Part shown: positions 22,976 through 35,700 of the stretch, piece by piece | Position numbering within the stretch: position 1 is the first letter of the stretch | Layout of the letters: the number at the start of each line of letters is the position of its first letter | NCBI GenBank assembly: GCA_037951105.1 | Contig: JBAMJV010008237.1 | Coordinates: forward strand, 1 to 64,000 | DNA from: Echinarachnius parma | Lineage: Eukaryota > Echinodermata > Echinoidea > Clypeasteroida > Echinarachniidae | Direction: 5' to 3' | Length of the DNA: 64,000 bases | The notes under the pieces: generated by a model | Databases searched by the model: none | Seen by the model: the letters and a program-made list of their open reading frames with translations, nothing else | What the model was told of the DNA's origin: nothing | Translations under genes and position numbers: made by a program

Positions 22976-23319
22976 CTGTAACTGCAGACCAACCCATCTC
23001 GCCACAGCTGGCAGGCCGGACAGGCATCCGTTTCAATTGTGAGAAATAATCAATTAATTCATTTGGTGGGTTGGGCTGGGCCTTGCAGCTGAATGATGGA
23101 AGGAGAAATTAACCCTACTATATCCAAGCCACAAGAAGGTTATTTGATTATCACACAGGGTGCACATCCATTTAACAGAGAATAAGTGAAGTAGATTGCG
23201 TTCATGGGTTGGTGATGGAAGGCTTCTTTTAACCCTTTATTCCCTTGTATACAATAAGTAGGGTGGATTCAGAGATCGATGGGGGGATACAAAACTGTAA
23301 GTTTGTGCATGTGTTTGTG

Positions 23320-23335
23320 CGTGTGTTTGTATGTG

Positions 23336-23378
<43 letters not shown>

Positions 23379-23535
23379 ATGTGTGCGTATGTTCGTGCAT
23401 GCATTGCAAGTGTGTTTGTATGGGAGGAAAATTTCCTGCCTATAGATGCTTGTTTGTGTGTATGCGTCTGTGTCTTTGTATGTATGTGTGTGCAAGTATG
23501 CGTGCGAGTGTGTGTATGTCTGTGTGTGTGTGAGA
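23320..23535. repeat. (TG)n microsatellite and flanking TG-rich DNA
   Basis: The nearly perfect TG tract is at about 23331-23377. TG/TGTA-rich sequence continues to 23532 and ends in (GA)n. The Cys/Val and His/Thr frames here are artefacts. Confidence 0.97.
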
Positions 23536-23539
23536 GAGA

Positions 23540-24855
23540 GAAAAACTACCTACATGTACCTGTGTCTTGGTGAATGATGCGAGAAGAAATTAACTTGGGT
23601 GCGTTATTGATGAGCTGGAATTGACCACTAATACTGAGTCACATATGACCATCGGTCAGTAGGCGACTATTAAATAGGCCTTCAGTAGATTTTGTACTGG
23701 ATTTTTGTTTGTCTGCTTTTACTTCCATGCAAAGGATGCTGGTCAGCATTACCCATTTAAATAAATGTTAAATGATTTAATTAAATTAATTATTGAGTAG
23801 TATCTAAGGTTGAAAGATTCTACATTACATGGGTATAGATTGACAGTGCAAGGAAATAAAAATGTTTGATTTATCAATCGTTTCATTTAATTATGTTTTG
23901 AACAAGATTATACATTACGTTAAGGATTAATTAGGCTTTTTGGTGATTGTTATGCAATTGTAAGTTGCTGCTAAATCACCCCTAGCCAATTAGGTTTCAT
24001 TTTGATTTTGTAATCCTCATATGATAAAAATGAAAATTATAATAGGGATAATATTAAACAAATTATACCCCTATATGGATGTGCTACAATATAAGCAAGA
24101 GGTTATACACGGACATAGTGAAGTAAATGGCCTTCACGTGAACCGTGATGTGATGTGCCCATTGCAGAGGATCCCTTACAAACCATGGCCCAATCCCAAC
24201 ATGCACGGCCAATTCATTACACGGCCACTGACTCTGTGAATGAATGAATGAATGTATGAATGAACGCAATCAATAGATGAATGACATGAACATCATTTGA
24301 AAAAAGGCACTCATCTCATCTCGTGTACTATAAGTCAAATCTGTCTATTAATACTGCCCAGATGAGAAACGAAAATGACCTTTACTATGTGGCTGTCTGT
24401 TTCTATAGTCAGATGAATGTAATGAATGTTTAGACTATTTTCTTGGGAAAATAAATATTGTTCTGCATAAGAATTAATATTTTAAACTTTTTTATCACAA
24501 TACAATTTACCTCCAACATATTTATAAACAGATGAACTTCCATGATAAGTGTTCTTTTTTAGTAATGGTTATATTTTCTTATCACTTTTCCTGTGTTAAA
24601 ATTTATAACAATTTCATTTACATTTAAAGCTTGTTTTATAAGAAAACAAAATATGCAGGCGGTCAAGGTTTCATCCTCAGTTCATTAGCATTTTTATTTC
24701 TAAAAACAGCAAGGGAAGAATAACAAAATTAATATAAAACTCCATCAGATATCGGAGACATCGCTATAGCACTGCAAGAATTTGCCCACTGTTGATATGA
24801 TTATGATCACTAGTGTATTGAAATGCATACTCTTTCATCCAATAGACCGGTACAC
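23540..24855. other. Intronic AT-rich DNA, nothing recognised
   Basis: A short (GAAT)n run lies at about 24237-24262. No other repeat, coding or RNA feature is recognisable. Confidence 0.4.
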
Positions 24856-25560
24856 ATGAGTGAAAAGACCTTATTCTAATTGGTAGTGAAATAGAAAAAT
24901 GCAGAGCGAATTGTTTGGTCCAGTGGCAAGGCCAATACTATTAGTCATATATGTGAGTATAGTGTGACTCCTGATGACCAGCAGGCTACGAGAGAGCACC
25001 TACGTTGTAGGAAAATATGGCATAAAAGAGATTTATAAAGAGTAGCTCTAGTATGGACCTTTTAATTGTGTGAAATATGAAAGAATTGATAAAACAATAT
25101 ACCTTGGCATACATTATATTGTTTCACATACTGCAAGAGAAACAAAATTGTTTTGATTGTTAATGAAAGCGAAAAATGCTTAGCGAATTGTTTCATCCAG
25201 CGGCGGCGAGGCCAATGCCATTAGTCATGTGTGACTCCTGATAACAAAAATACTACACTCTCACATATGTTTTATAAAAACAAAAATACGGTCTAAGTGA
25301 GTTGTATAAATAGTGGAGTATGGACTTATTAGCTGTTTGATATATGAATGAATGAATGGGTAACAAAATATTGATATCTGTTACATTTTTTTTTATTCTC
25401 ATACTATGCAAGATAAAAACAAGATTGTTGTGATTGTAGCTACAGAAAAAAATACCAAGGAAATTCTTTTCCTTACCAGCAAGGCCAATACCATTAGTCA
25501 TGTATGACTTCTGATGTGCAACCAGCTACTGCAGAGCATTCTTGTCTCTAGGATGAACAA

Positions 25561-25772
25561 ATGTGACCGGTTATAGCAAAACCCTGCACTTGTCGGTAAA
25601 AATCTAAATGTAGATTTTCATACCATTACAAAGGCATCATCACAAGCTTTCATTTGATTGTTTCAATTTTACAATCATAGGTCTTTTACACACATTATGT
25701 GAACTTAAAATGCCCATTTCTTCAAAACATGAATTACCGACAAGTGCCGGGTTTTGCTATAGCCGGTCACAT
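25561..25772. mobile_element. TIR element, TGTGACCGGCTATAGC family, copy 2
   Basis: ATGTGACCGGTTATAGC is at the left and GCTATAGCCGGTCACAT at the right. The interior matches the copy at 18761-19020 in reverse, with a small deletion. No coding capacity. Confidence 0.88.
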
Positions 25773-26250
25773 ATATACATGTACTGAGAGGAAAGAATCA
25801 TAGAGAGAGGAATGTGGCATGTGAAAGAAGTATTGGACATCAGAACATGAGTCAATGACCTATAAATTGTAATTGGTAATGAAAGAGAAAAAAAATGCTG
25901 GTTGAATTCTTCCATTCACTAGCAAGGCTCCACATTAACATTGTTGCTTTACAGGCAAATAAAATAATAAATTGTCCAATAAAAAAAATTGATTGCCATA
26001 AAAAAAATGTTAAAGAAAAGAAATTATATTTTGTTATAGCGCCAAGCAGCTTGATCTGCTTGGTAAGTATCTTGATTGTTCCTAGATGAGATTTATACTT
26101 AAGGAATTGCATTTTCTCTCATGAGTTGAACGGAAAATAATAGTTGCCTTATTGGGCAATCAAATGAATAACCATGTATGAAATTCAACTTGCCCAACAT
26201 AATTTCTTGCTGTGGACAATTGGGCAAGCGGAAGAATGGAGTGTAGACTA

Positions 26251-26548
26251 ACATCCCATTCATACTTGCGTCCAGCACTGGCTCGGTACTGGATTAAGCC
26301 AGTGCCGAGCCACTGTTTGCGCAAGTATGAATGAACAGTGACTTAAGCCAGTGCCGAGCTAGTGGCAGTCAAGTATGAATGCAACAGTGGCTAGGATTGG
26401 GCATGCGCATTACGATCTCGCTTGATCTACACGCGCGCTCTGCACACAGGTTTTGCATAGCCATTGTGATGCCTAGTATGAATGGGTAGACATCTTATCC
26501 CAGGCCAGTGCCAGGCCAGTGCTAGACGCAAGTATGAATGGGGTGTAT
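26251..26548. mobile_element. MITE with CCCATTCATACTTGCGTC ends
   Basis: The left end ACATCCCATTCATACTTGCG, followed by CAGCACTGGC, matches the inverse of the right end, GCCAGTGCTAGACGCAAG followed by TATGAATGGGGTGT. Internal repeats of GCCAGTGCCGAGC and AAGTATGAATG give further hairpins. It is relatively GC-rich compared with its flanks. Confidence 0.82.
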
Positions 26549-26774
26549 GAAATCTGTGTAAGATATGAAATAAGTACTGGACAGTAGAAAAATGTTAAAG
26601 AATATATCTGCATTCCTCTTTCCGTATGTAAGAATAATGTTGCACCAGTACTAGTAGACCAGTACACATGAGTCAATGACCTAATTCTAATTGGTATTGA
26701 AAGAGAAAAATGCTGAGTGAATTCTTTTCATTCACCAGCAAGGCCAATACCATTAGTCATATGTCCAACCAGCT

Positions 26775-28232
26775 TTAAAGGGATAGTTGAGTTCTGGTAG
26801 AGAGAGTACAGTTTTAATCAAACTGAATTTTAGTAACCAAAACCTGCACCATTACATTACAAACTAGAAGGCCGACAAAGTCAGCATACCCACGCCTCCC
26901 ATTAGCCCTGTTCTACCCCTTCGTCGGCCTCAACCCTGTTTTGCTTACCGATGCATCCTAAAAACATAGTGATCAACCGTTGAACAGAATCCCCCACAAC
27001 TCCAGGCATAGTAAACTATGCTGACTGGGTATGCCTGCAGGGAGGGCTTGAAAATGCCGACATCTGTCCAATTTATTGGCGATAAATGTAACATAAATCA
27101 TGAATTCAAACAAAATAAACTATTACAAACAATAACAGATACCTTATCTTCCTGATTCTGCAAACTTTTATGTCCATTTCTCTTGCATAAATATGATTTT
27201 AGATCTTTTCATGACAGCTATCTGCCGATTCGCACGTGTTTTTACTAGCTGCCTGTGTAGTATAGATATGCCTAATATTTATGCATTGCAAATTGACGCA
27301 ACGTTAAGCGGTACGATTGCTCGCAGAGTTTACACTAGATCATTGCACGCGCAACGCCGGAAATGCGCGACGCTGATTGGTGCCAGCAAACACTGTTGTG
27401 TCATTGGGGTATCATGGCAGCGAGCATAGAACTTCCATACGTTGTGTACAACAGCAAAGTGAGTGCTCCACGTCACAGGGTCACATGACTGATGACTGAT
27501 TTCGATTCCGTACAGAACTTCAAGGTTCCACAGAATTTGCAGGGGTCAACCAATCATCACCAAAATCTAATCGATTCTTCCATGTCACTATCCAAACATT
27601 CCCTGAAAATTTGGTGCAAATCCGTTCACCCGTTCTCTAGTTATCTTGTACACAAACAAACAAACAAAAAAAAAAAAAAAAAAACAAACAAACAAACAAA
27701 CAAACAAACAAACAAACAAACAAACATACGGAACCCTTTACATAACCCCCTGCCGATTTCATCGGCGTGGGTAACTAAAAGTTATAACTCCACCATGCTA
27801 AAAATGAATTAAAAAAGGACAAACGACTTTAAGTAAAAAGCCTGTTATCATTCAAAAAGAGCTGTTTAAACTAACGAGGGCGCTTTCAAAAAACACATTT
27901 GTTTAAACCATTTTGAATAAAATATTGTGCATGTGATGTTTTGTTGAAATAGTGATTAGATAGATAGATAATCAACAACTATCTAAAAACCTCTTTTGAA
28001 AATTTTTGAAAAGAGGGAGCATTTTAAAACAAATTTTAACGGCTGGTTCAAAATTACAAATGGTTATGTTTATGGATATTTCAGCAGTTTCTGAACCGAT
28101 TTTGATCAAATAAAGGTTATTCTGCCATTAGAATTGTAAGCTCTTTCAAATTAGACAATCAGTTTTTCATTATCTCACAAAAAAATTATTTTGTGTAGTG
28201 CCCTCTATACCAAAACTCAACTATCCCTTTAA
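26775..28232. mobile_element. TTAA-flanked DNA element with AGGGATAGTTGAGTT ends (1458 bp)
   Basis: The left end TTAAAGGGATAGTTGAGTT, followed by CTGGTAGAG, mirrors the right end CTCTATACCAAAACTC, followed by AACTATCCCTTTAA. The inverted repeats are about 30 bp and TTAA sits at both ends. The structure fits Kolobok/T2-type elements. I see no transposase; the interior carries a younger retroposon-like insertion (27465-27780). Confidence 0.82.
27465..27780 (+). mobile_element. Retroposon-like tail ending in (CAAA)n
   Basis: TTTGGTGCAAATCCGTTCAC, then CCGTTCTCTAGTTAT, then (ACAA)n at about 27652-27725 is the usual layout of a SINE/LINE 3' tail in invertebrates. A hairpin GCCGAT..ATCGGC follows at about 27752. 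The 5' limit is uncertain. Confidence 0.5.
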
Positions 28233-28309
28233 CATAGAACACACAGACAGTAAAAAGGAATGGTGTGGTCATAGATGTGTGAAAGCTTAGAAACACACAG
28301 TGTTGTAAC

Positions 28310-28555
28310 AATGCCATTATTAATTTTTTCCCCTTGTGGCCCAGATGGGCAGATAAAAGTAAGTAAGAATTTTTCACATTCTTATCAATGGCCCAAAACC
28401 TAAATATAGTGGCCCCAAACAAAGAGAACAATCTAGTTATATTTGGTTATATTTGGTTACCCAGTCGGGCCATCAATGAATTTTGGTGCCCCGAATCCAA
28501 TTTTTAGTGGACCAGAGGCCAGTGGACCTATGCTAATTCCAAGCTCTGGTTATAA
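28310..28555. mobile_element. Fragment of the GGCCCGATCGGGCC element family
   Basis: CCCAGTCGGGCCATCAATGA and a CAGTGGACCTATGCTAATTC string resemble the ends of the complete copies. The terminal CTCG motif is degraded to CAAGCTCTGG. Confidence 0.5.
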
Positions 28556-28559
28556 GCCC

Positions 28560-29435
28560 ACATTAATGGGAAGGTTACAGAGAGCCACTTGAAGGTATGA
28601 CCTTTGAAATCAGCTCAAGATATGAACACATCACTCAACACTTAACCTTTTTAAAATGAGAAACATCACATTTTTATTACTGGTAATTTCCTTAACTTCC
28701 TAAATTGGTAATTAAATGAAACCATGAAAGTGTATTAATTATCAAGAATCAATTAATTCTTTAAATGTCAGTTGTATTAATTGCTTGGTTCGTTCGTTCG
28801 TGTCTCCTTAATTAGATCAAGATAAAAGATACAGTTCCTAAATCAAGCTTGGTGAAGAAGGGGTATGAAATGAGGCTTAAATATTGCCAGTTTAGCATGC
28901 AAATGTAGCATTTACATGCCTTGAGGTAAGACTACCTTTTCCTCTCAGCCAAAGGGAAACAACTCACCATTAATAGTTTAAAATGACTTAATTCCCTTCC
29001 TAACTTCGTAAGTTTATAATGATATGTAATAAATTAATGGCAAGAGTTGGTGGAAATACATGCATTACGGAGAGTTGGTTGAAATATAGCTATATCTATA
29101 GAAAAGGCCAGTTTTACCCTTGTAAAAGTAAGAGTGCTTTACCTTGTCCCATGAACCCAAGGGAAGCTACTCACTATTCTTATTAACATGTTCAATCCCA
29201 AATATAACAAATCCCATAGAGTTTATACACAAGCAACAAGTTTACCGTTAGCAATGAGTGTTGAAGTACCCTGCGATGGAAACTGGTCTCAGAAATATGC
29301 AAGAAAAGGAGATCTCTTTTCAGTTCTGGGTTTTTAGAGGGGAAATGATGCTTAAAGAAGAGAGTAAACTGAGGTGTTGATTTACACAACTGTTTGTAAG
29401 AGGACAATGGGGAACTGATCTATCTAATCAAGAAG
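28560..29435. other. Intronic DNA, nothing recognised
   Basis: AT-rich sequence. A (GTTC)n patch lies near 28788-28800. Confidence 0.4.
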
Positions 29436-29439
29436 CACC

Positions 29440-30305
29440 TAGAGGATAACAGGAGGAAATAGGGGGGGGGGGGAGGGGGGGGGGGGTGAGAGATAGAGAA
29501 TAGTGATAAAAAGAAGAGTATGTGAGTAAGGGGAGTGAAGGAGCGAAAAGAGGGAATTAATCTATTCAAGCAAAAAGAACACATTGGATACAGAGAAATG
29601 ACCAGAAACTGATAAAGAAAAATAAAGAGAAAGGGGAAGTGATAAAGAGAAGATAGGTGGGGTAGAGGGAGAGAGGAAGGGATCAATCTATTGAAGAAAC
29701 AATCAAGTAGGAGATACATGTAGAAAGTAGACAAACTGAAAATGTGAAATGAATAAGAGTACAGTGAGAAAGAAGAACAATTAAAAGAGATTGAGTGAAG
29801 GAGATAGAGAAAGAGGGAAGGAGGGAGAGGAAGAGTGGAAAAAGGAAGAGAGGGATAGAGGAACGGACATCTGGGAATCAATCTATTGAAACAACAATCA
29901 CCTAGAGGATACAGGTAGAAAGTATAACAACATAAATTGTGAAATAAAAAAAGAGTGCAGTGAGAAGTGGAATAAACAAAATTGAGGAGAGGAAGGAGCT
30001 AAGCGGGGAAGGAAGGAGAGATGGATGGAAAGAGAGAAATGGGAGGGAGGGAGATGAAAGGGAGAGGAAGAGGGATAAGAAAAGAATGTATAAACAAAAT
30101 GAGGAGAGGAAGGAGTGGATGGTAGGATTGAAGGAGAGAGGAATACAAGAAAACAGGGAGAGAAAGAATGGAGAGAGAGCGGGAGAAAGGGAGAGGAAGG
30201 AGCTTAGCGGGGAAGGGAAGAGGGAAGATGGGAGGAGAGAGAGAAGGACAAGAAGAGAGTTGTGAGGGAGGGAGAACGGATGAAAGGGAGCTGAAGAGGG
30301 ATAAG
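29440..30305. repeat. Long purine-rich (GA) tract on the + strand with poly-G
   Basis: Poly-G blocks (29462-29473 and 29475-29486) are followed by about 800 bp dominated by GGAGAG, GAAAGG and AGAGGA. Two similar segments, CAATCTATT(GA)A followed by GAGGATACAGGTAGAAAGTA, suggest an internal duplication. Ser/Leu/Pro-rich frames on - and Glu/Arg-rich frames on + are artefacts. Confidence 0.88.
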
Positions 30306-30309
30306 AAAA

Positions 30310-30916
30310 GAATGTAAGGTGTTGCCTTGTTGTGATGTTTGTTACATCAAGCGTTGAAATTAGCATCGCTCGCTCGGTTGGAAGCTTGATGTGTTATAAA
30401 ACTTCAATCTGCTTTCAACCCAACGTTGGCTTTCTTCCCTAGCAATTTTTGTGTTAAGTGTTTGTGTATGTGTGTGCAGATTTATTTGACTGTACCAGTT
30501 TTATGTATGTGTTTTGTTTGTGCTTTTGCATGCATTTGTTTGTCAGTTTATGTGTTTGTACATTTTCATATACCTGCAAGACTTAAATGTCAATGTCATA
30601 CATAAAAATAAGAATAGTTGCATACATTCATGTATTACTACTAATATTACACAGCTTTCATTTCTGAATGCAATTCTTTTTTTAAAAATTAGTCATCTAA
30701 CGATGTAACCTAGTAGTACCTTTAAGATGTGTTGTTTCACGTTGTTATCACTTCATCTCGTGTTGCACGTTTAGCGTGTGACTACAATTACAGGATTGGG
30801 TGTTGAATGTAGCCCTGAGCAAGTATCAGGAAACCGGTTGAATAACAGGAGATATCATCTTCTGCACCAAGGCTCTGTTGCGCAAAGGTAGAAACAAACG
30901 CACACCTGCGAGGACA

Positions 30917-30952
<36 letters not shown>

Positions 30953-31700
30953 CATAAACACAAACATGTTTATCAAACTTCAACATTTCATTTTATTATT
31001 AATAAAGGGATTTTCCCTATGTTCTTTGTTCATTTTCATTCACATTTCTGGGACCAGTTTCTTTATGTTTGAAATGATTATATTTTATTCTTACTTAGTT
31101 CTGTTAGTAAAGACACTCACATGCATACAAACAAGCCTACACAAATGCACTCACACTCACACACACACACACACACAAAAAACACACTTATCATACAAAC
31201 ATTATTTTCACAATTTTCTTTTTTTACCTTGTTAGAAAAAATGTTTGTCCCATGCAACCACAACATTTTCTTTCTAAATGCTACTAAACATTATAATTTT
31301 GAATGATAGTGATCGCAATGTTATTCTTTGAGAACAACTAAATAAATTAAAATATTTTTACGGACCAGAATGCTTATGAGAGTTTCAAATTCTTTTTTTT
31401 TTTTTGTAGGAAGAAAACTTGTGGCCAATTTGTTTTCTCCATATGCTGCAATACCATCAATACAATCAGTATGTGGACATACACATGTCACATAGGCCAG
31501 TAAAAGTAATGATACAAACCATCTTGGGGGTAATTTTCAAAGGAATGGCTCCAATGCTGCCTCATTATTCCAAGAATGTCATCTCTGATTAGCTCCCAGG
31601 GTGTCTTTGATTATCAAAAGTGGGGAAGAAGGGGGAAGCCAGTTTGGGGGTCGGAGAGTCTTCATAGATGAGTGGGAACGGGGCCTTTTAAATAGTATTA
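30310..31700. other. Intronic DNA with two (CA)n microsatellites
   Basis: (AC)n lies at about 30922-30950 and again at 31149-31178. No gene pattern was recognised between them. Confidence 0.7.
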
Positions 31701-31703
31701 TTT

Positions 31704-31794
31704 GACCCATTCAGGACTGGTCCCGAAAATACTCGGGGTAGGGTCAATGGAGAATACATGTTATAGCAAATTAAATCAGTCCTGAACGGGTTAA
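31704..31794. mobile_element. Short hairpin-type repeat, copy 2
   Basis: ACCCATTCAGGACTGGTC at the left is matched by CAGTCCTGAACGGGTTAA at the right. Same family as 2225-2283 and 56151-56247. Confidence 0.6.
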
Positions 31795-32654
31795 AAAGTA
31801 AGAATAGCACTGTAAATTTGGTTCACATGGAACTCTTGTGAGAATGTACATGTGCTCATCTATGATATTTTACAGGATTTAAGGTGGTGAGATTACCCTT
31901 TATTATTTATAGCCATGTTGTGTATTTTGTTTTCACCGACTGATACCACTGGGGATAATTTGACATAGGAAAGCTTTAAAAAAAAATTCCCCCCTACCTA
32001 CCCTGAAAATACAATTTTATTTTTTAGCCCTTCCTACCAGTAATAGCATACTGACTGATTGGGTGGGTATAACGCAAATTATTGAGAGGCACGCCATATG
32101 TATTTTGTTATTTTTTTAAAGAGTGCCCCTGTGTCCCCGGTAGCTATAGCACTGATGTGGACACCAAGGTGGAATGATGGCCATCCTGGTTATGAAAACA
32201 AGCGAGAAATTTGGCAAGCAGATCGAGCTACCTAGCCTGATAAATTTGTCTTTTAATTTATGTTGCATTTAGCGGGCAAGTGAATATTCATGTTCAGGCA
32301 AGTCAAATATGAGAGTTTATGCTTTGATCTACCCAAATGGGCAGGTAGGAAAAAGGGTTAGTGTTGAGGCTTATCTTAGCCTCTCTAATTTTGTTTCACC
32401 ATGGACCCTACTACCTAGGGTCCATGGTTTCACTGACTAATATCGTTATTTAAATGTAATACCAGTTTGGACATGTATACCAATATTGGCATACTCATAC
32501 GTGGACTCTGAGGTGGTGATGATAGCCGTCTTGGGAGCAATTTTGATGAGACGGGCATCCATGCATGGCTCATTACTGTCGATACTGATTAGCTGTGTGA
32601 TTGCAATGAGTAAGCTGAGGCCGGAGGGGTAGGTAACGGGGCAGGGTAGGACAT
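31795..32654. other. Intronic DNA, nothing recognised
   Basis: A 15-bp palindromic pair, ACCATGGACCCTA / TAGGGTCCATGGT, lies at about 32398-32429. No other feature was identified. Confidence 0.4.
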
Positions 32655-32795
32655 ACACAGGGGCTGAGGGCGACTTTGCCCACTAATTGTATCCCCCGAA
32701 CCACTTCGGGGGATACTATGGATTTGGCCTCGTCGCGCCGCCGCCGCCGCGTCCGCCGCGTCCGCCGCGTCCGCCGCGTCCGCCGCAGAGATTTT

Positions 32796-35700
32796 CTTGT
32801 GAACGCTCTACAGGTCCGAGTTCTTGTCCGATCATTTTCTAATTTGGTATGAAGGTGTATTAAGGAAAGAGGATGAAGCCTATTGATTTTGGTGTGGGGC
32901 GGAGTCCTGGTTGCCATGGTAACCATGATATAAAGAAATAGTTAAGATTACCTTGTGAACGCTCTACAGGTCCGAGTTCTTGTCCGATCATTTTTTAATT
33001 TGGTATGAAGGTGTATTAAGGAAAGAGGATGAAGCCTATTGATTTTGGTGTGGGGCGGAGTCCTGGTTGCCATGGTAACCATGATATAAAGAAATAGTTA
33101 AGATTACCTTGTGAACGCTCTACAGGTCCGAGTTCTTGTCCGATCATTTTCTAATTTGGTATGAAGGTGTATTAAGGAAAGAGGATGAAGCCTATTGATT
33201 TTGGTGTGGGGCGGAGTCCTGGTTGCCATGGTAACCATGATATAAAGAAATAGTTAAGATTACCTTGTGAACGCTCTACAGGTCCGAGTTCTTGTCCGAT
33301 CATTTTCTAATTTGCTATGAAGGTGTATTAAGGAAAGAGGATGAAGCCTATTGATTTTGGTGTGGGGCGGAGCCCTGGTTGCCATGGTAACCATGATATA
33401 AAGAAATAGTTAAGATTACCTTGTGAACGCTCTACAGGTCCGAGTTCTTGTCCGATCATTTTCTAATTTGGTATGAAGGTGTATTAAGGAAAGAGGATGA
33501 AGCCTATTGATTTTGGTGTGGGGCGCGGTCCTGGTTGCCATGGTAACCATGATATAAATAAATAGTTAATATTACCTTGTGAACGCTCTACAGGTCCGAG
33601 TTCTTGTCTGATCATTTTCTAATTTGCTATGAAGGTGTATTAAGGAAAGAGGATGAAGCCTATTGATTTTGGTGTGGGGCGGAGCCCTGGTTGCCATGGT
33701 AACCATGATATAAAGAAATAGTTAAGATTACCTTGTGAACGCTCTACAGGTCCGAGTTCTTGTCCGATCATTTTCTAATTTGGTATGAAGGTGTATTAAG
33801 GAAAGAGGATGAAGCCTATTGATTTTGGTGTGGGGCGCGGTCCTGGTTGCCATGGTAACCATGATATAAATAAATAGTTAATATTACCTTGTGAACGCTC
33901 TACAGGTCCGAGTTCTTGTCTGATCATTTTCTAATTTGGTATGAAGGTGTCTTAAGGAAAGAGGATGAAGCCTTTAGATTTTGGTGTGGGGCGGAGTCCT
34001 GGTTGCCATGGTAACCATGATATAAAGAAATAGTTAAGATTACCTTGTGAACGCTCTACAGGTCCGAGTTCTTGTCCGATCATTTTTAGCTCACCTGAGC
34101 CAAAGGCTCAAGTGAGCTATTGTGATCGCTTTTCGTCCGTCGTCCGTCGTCCGTCGTCCGTCGTGCGTCGTCCGTCGTCCGTCGTCCGTCGTCCGTAAAC
34201 TTTTTACATTTTCATCTTCTTCTCCAGAACCAATGATCGGATTCCAACCAAACTTGGCAGGAATCATATTTAGGGGTAGAGGAACCAAAGTTGCTAAAAT
34301 GGTGGACGTGGCCCCCAGGGGGGCCCTGGGGGAGGGCACCAAATGTAAAAAATATGTAAATTTTAAACATCTTCTTCTCAAGATCCAGAAGTATGACAGA
34401 CCTGATATTTCATATTTAGATGCCTCTATTGATGAAGAATGAAAGTTGTTCACAAGATTTTTGTGGGTGGTCCCATAAGGGCCCTGTGGGCGTAACAGTT
34501 TTTTTGGGGGCCCTACCATAGGAAATATACATTTTCATCTTCTTCTCCAGAATCAATGATTAGATTCCAACCAAACATGGCAGGAATCATCTTTAGGGGT
34601 AGAGGAACCAAAGTTGCTAAAATGGTGGGCGTGGCCCCCAGGGGGGCCCTGGAGGAGGGCACCAAGTGTAAAAAATATGTAAATTTTAAACATCTTCTTC
34701 TCAAGATCCAGAAGTATGACAGACCTGATATTTCATATGTAGATGCCTCTATTGATGAAGAATGAAAGTTGTTCACAAGATTTTTGTGGGTGGCCCCACA
34801 AGGGCCCTGTGGGCGTAACAGTTTTTTTTGGGGCCCTACCATAGGAAATATACATTTTCATCTTCTTCTCCAGAACCAATGATTAGATTCCAACCAAACA
34901 TGGCAGGAATCATCCTTAGGGGTAGAGGAATCGAAGTTGCTAAAATGGTGGGCGTGGCCCTCAGGGGGGCCCTGGGGGAGGGCACCAAGTGTAAAAAATA
35001 TGTTAATTTTAAATATCTTCTTCTCAAGATCCAGAAGTATGACAGGCCATCGCAGAATGGCCCCATAGGGTCCCTATGTGAGTGGGGTTAATATGCTGAA
35101 GTGGTCAGTGGCTGGTGAAATGTGTTAAGCTTTGTCTTATATGTGTGTCTGTCTTTTTTTTATGATTCACCCAAACATTATGGTAAATCATAATGTTAGG
35201 TACAGGGGATCAAAAGTTATTGATTAAATAGTACATCACATTATAGATTTTGTCATGATTTCAACTGATTTCATATCTTCTGAGGGTGCCAGAGAGAACA
35301 TGCGCCAGATGTGAATTGATTGACCTCAGGTGAGCGTCGTGCCCCCCTGGGGCTCTTGTTTAATTTGGTATGAAGGTGTATTAAGGAAAGAGGATGAAGC
35401 CTATTGATTTTGGTGTGGGGCGGAGTCCTGGTTGCCATGGTAACCATGATATAAAGAAATAGTTAAGATTACCTTGTGAACGCTCTACAGGTCCGAGTTC
35501 TTGTCCGATCATTTTTTAATTTGGTATGAAGGTGTATTAAGGAAAGAGGATGAAGCCTATTGATTTTGGTGTGGGGCGGAGTCCTGGTTGCCATGGTAAC
35601 CATGATATAAAGAAATAGTTAAGATTACCTTGTGAACGCTCTACAGGTCCGAGTTCTTGTCCGATCATTTTCTAATTTGCTATGAAGGTGTATTAAGGAA

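Larger units (their letters stand above)
24860..26780. repeat. Diverged tandem/dispersed units of about 280 bp
   Basis: A block AATTGGTA.TGAAA.AGAAAAATGC, followed by GCAAGGCCAATACCATTAGT and TGACTCCTGAT, recurs near 24880, 25160, 25440, 25870 and 26690. Two other elements (25561-25772 and 26251-26548) have inserted into the series. Confidence 0.65.

Noticed and set aside
23229..23573. Cys/Val-rich and His/Thr-rich frames
   Set aside because: Direct translation of a TG/CA microsatellite.
27488..27510. CTGATGACTGATTTCG as another hammerhead core
   Set aside because: No GAAA at stem II distance and no pairing stems.
29420..30366. Two 150-codon Ser/Leu/Pro frames on -
   Set aside because: Complement of the purine tract; same composition effect.
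34091..35091. Repeated frames of 70-142 codons on both strands
   Set aside because: They are the 323-bp internal repeats of the inner HINE-like element; the three copies give related peptides, but the frames shift with repeat indels and match no transposase.
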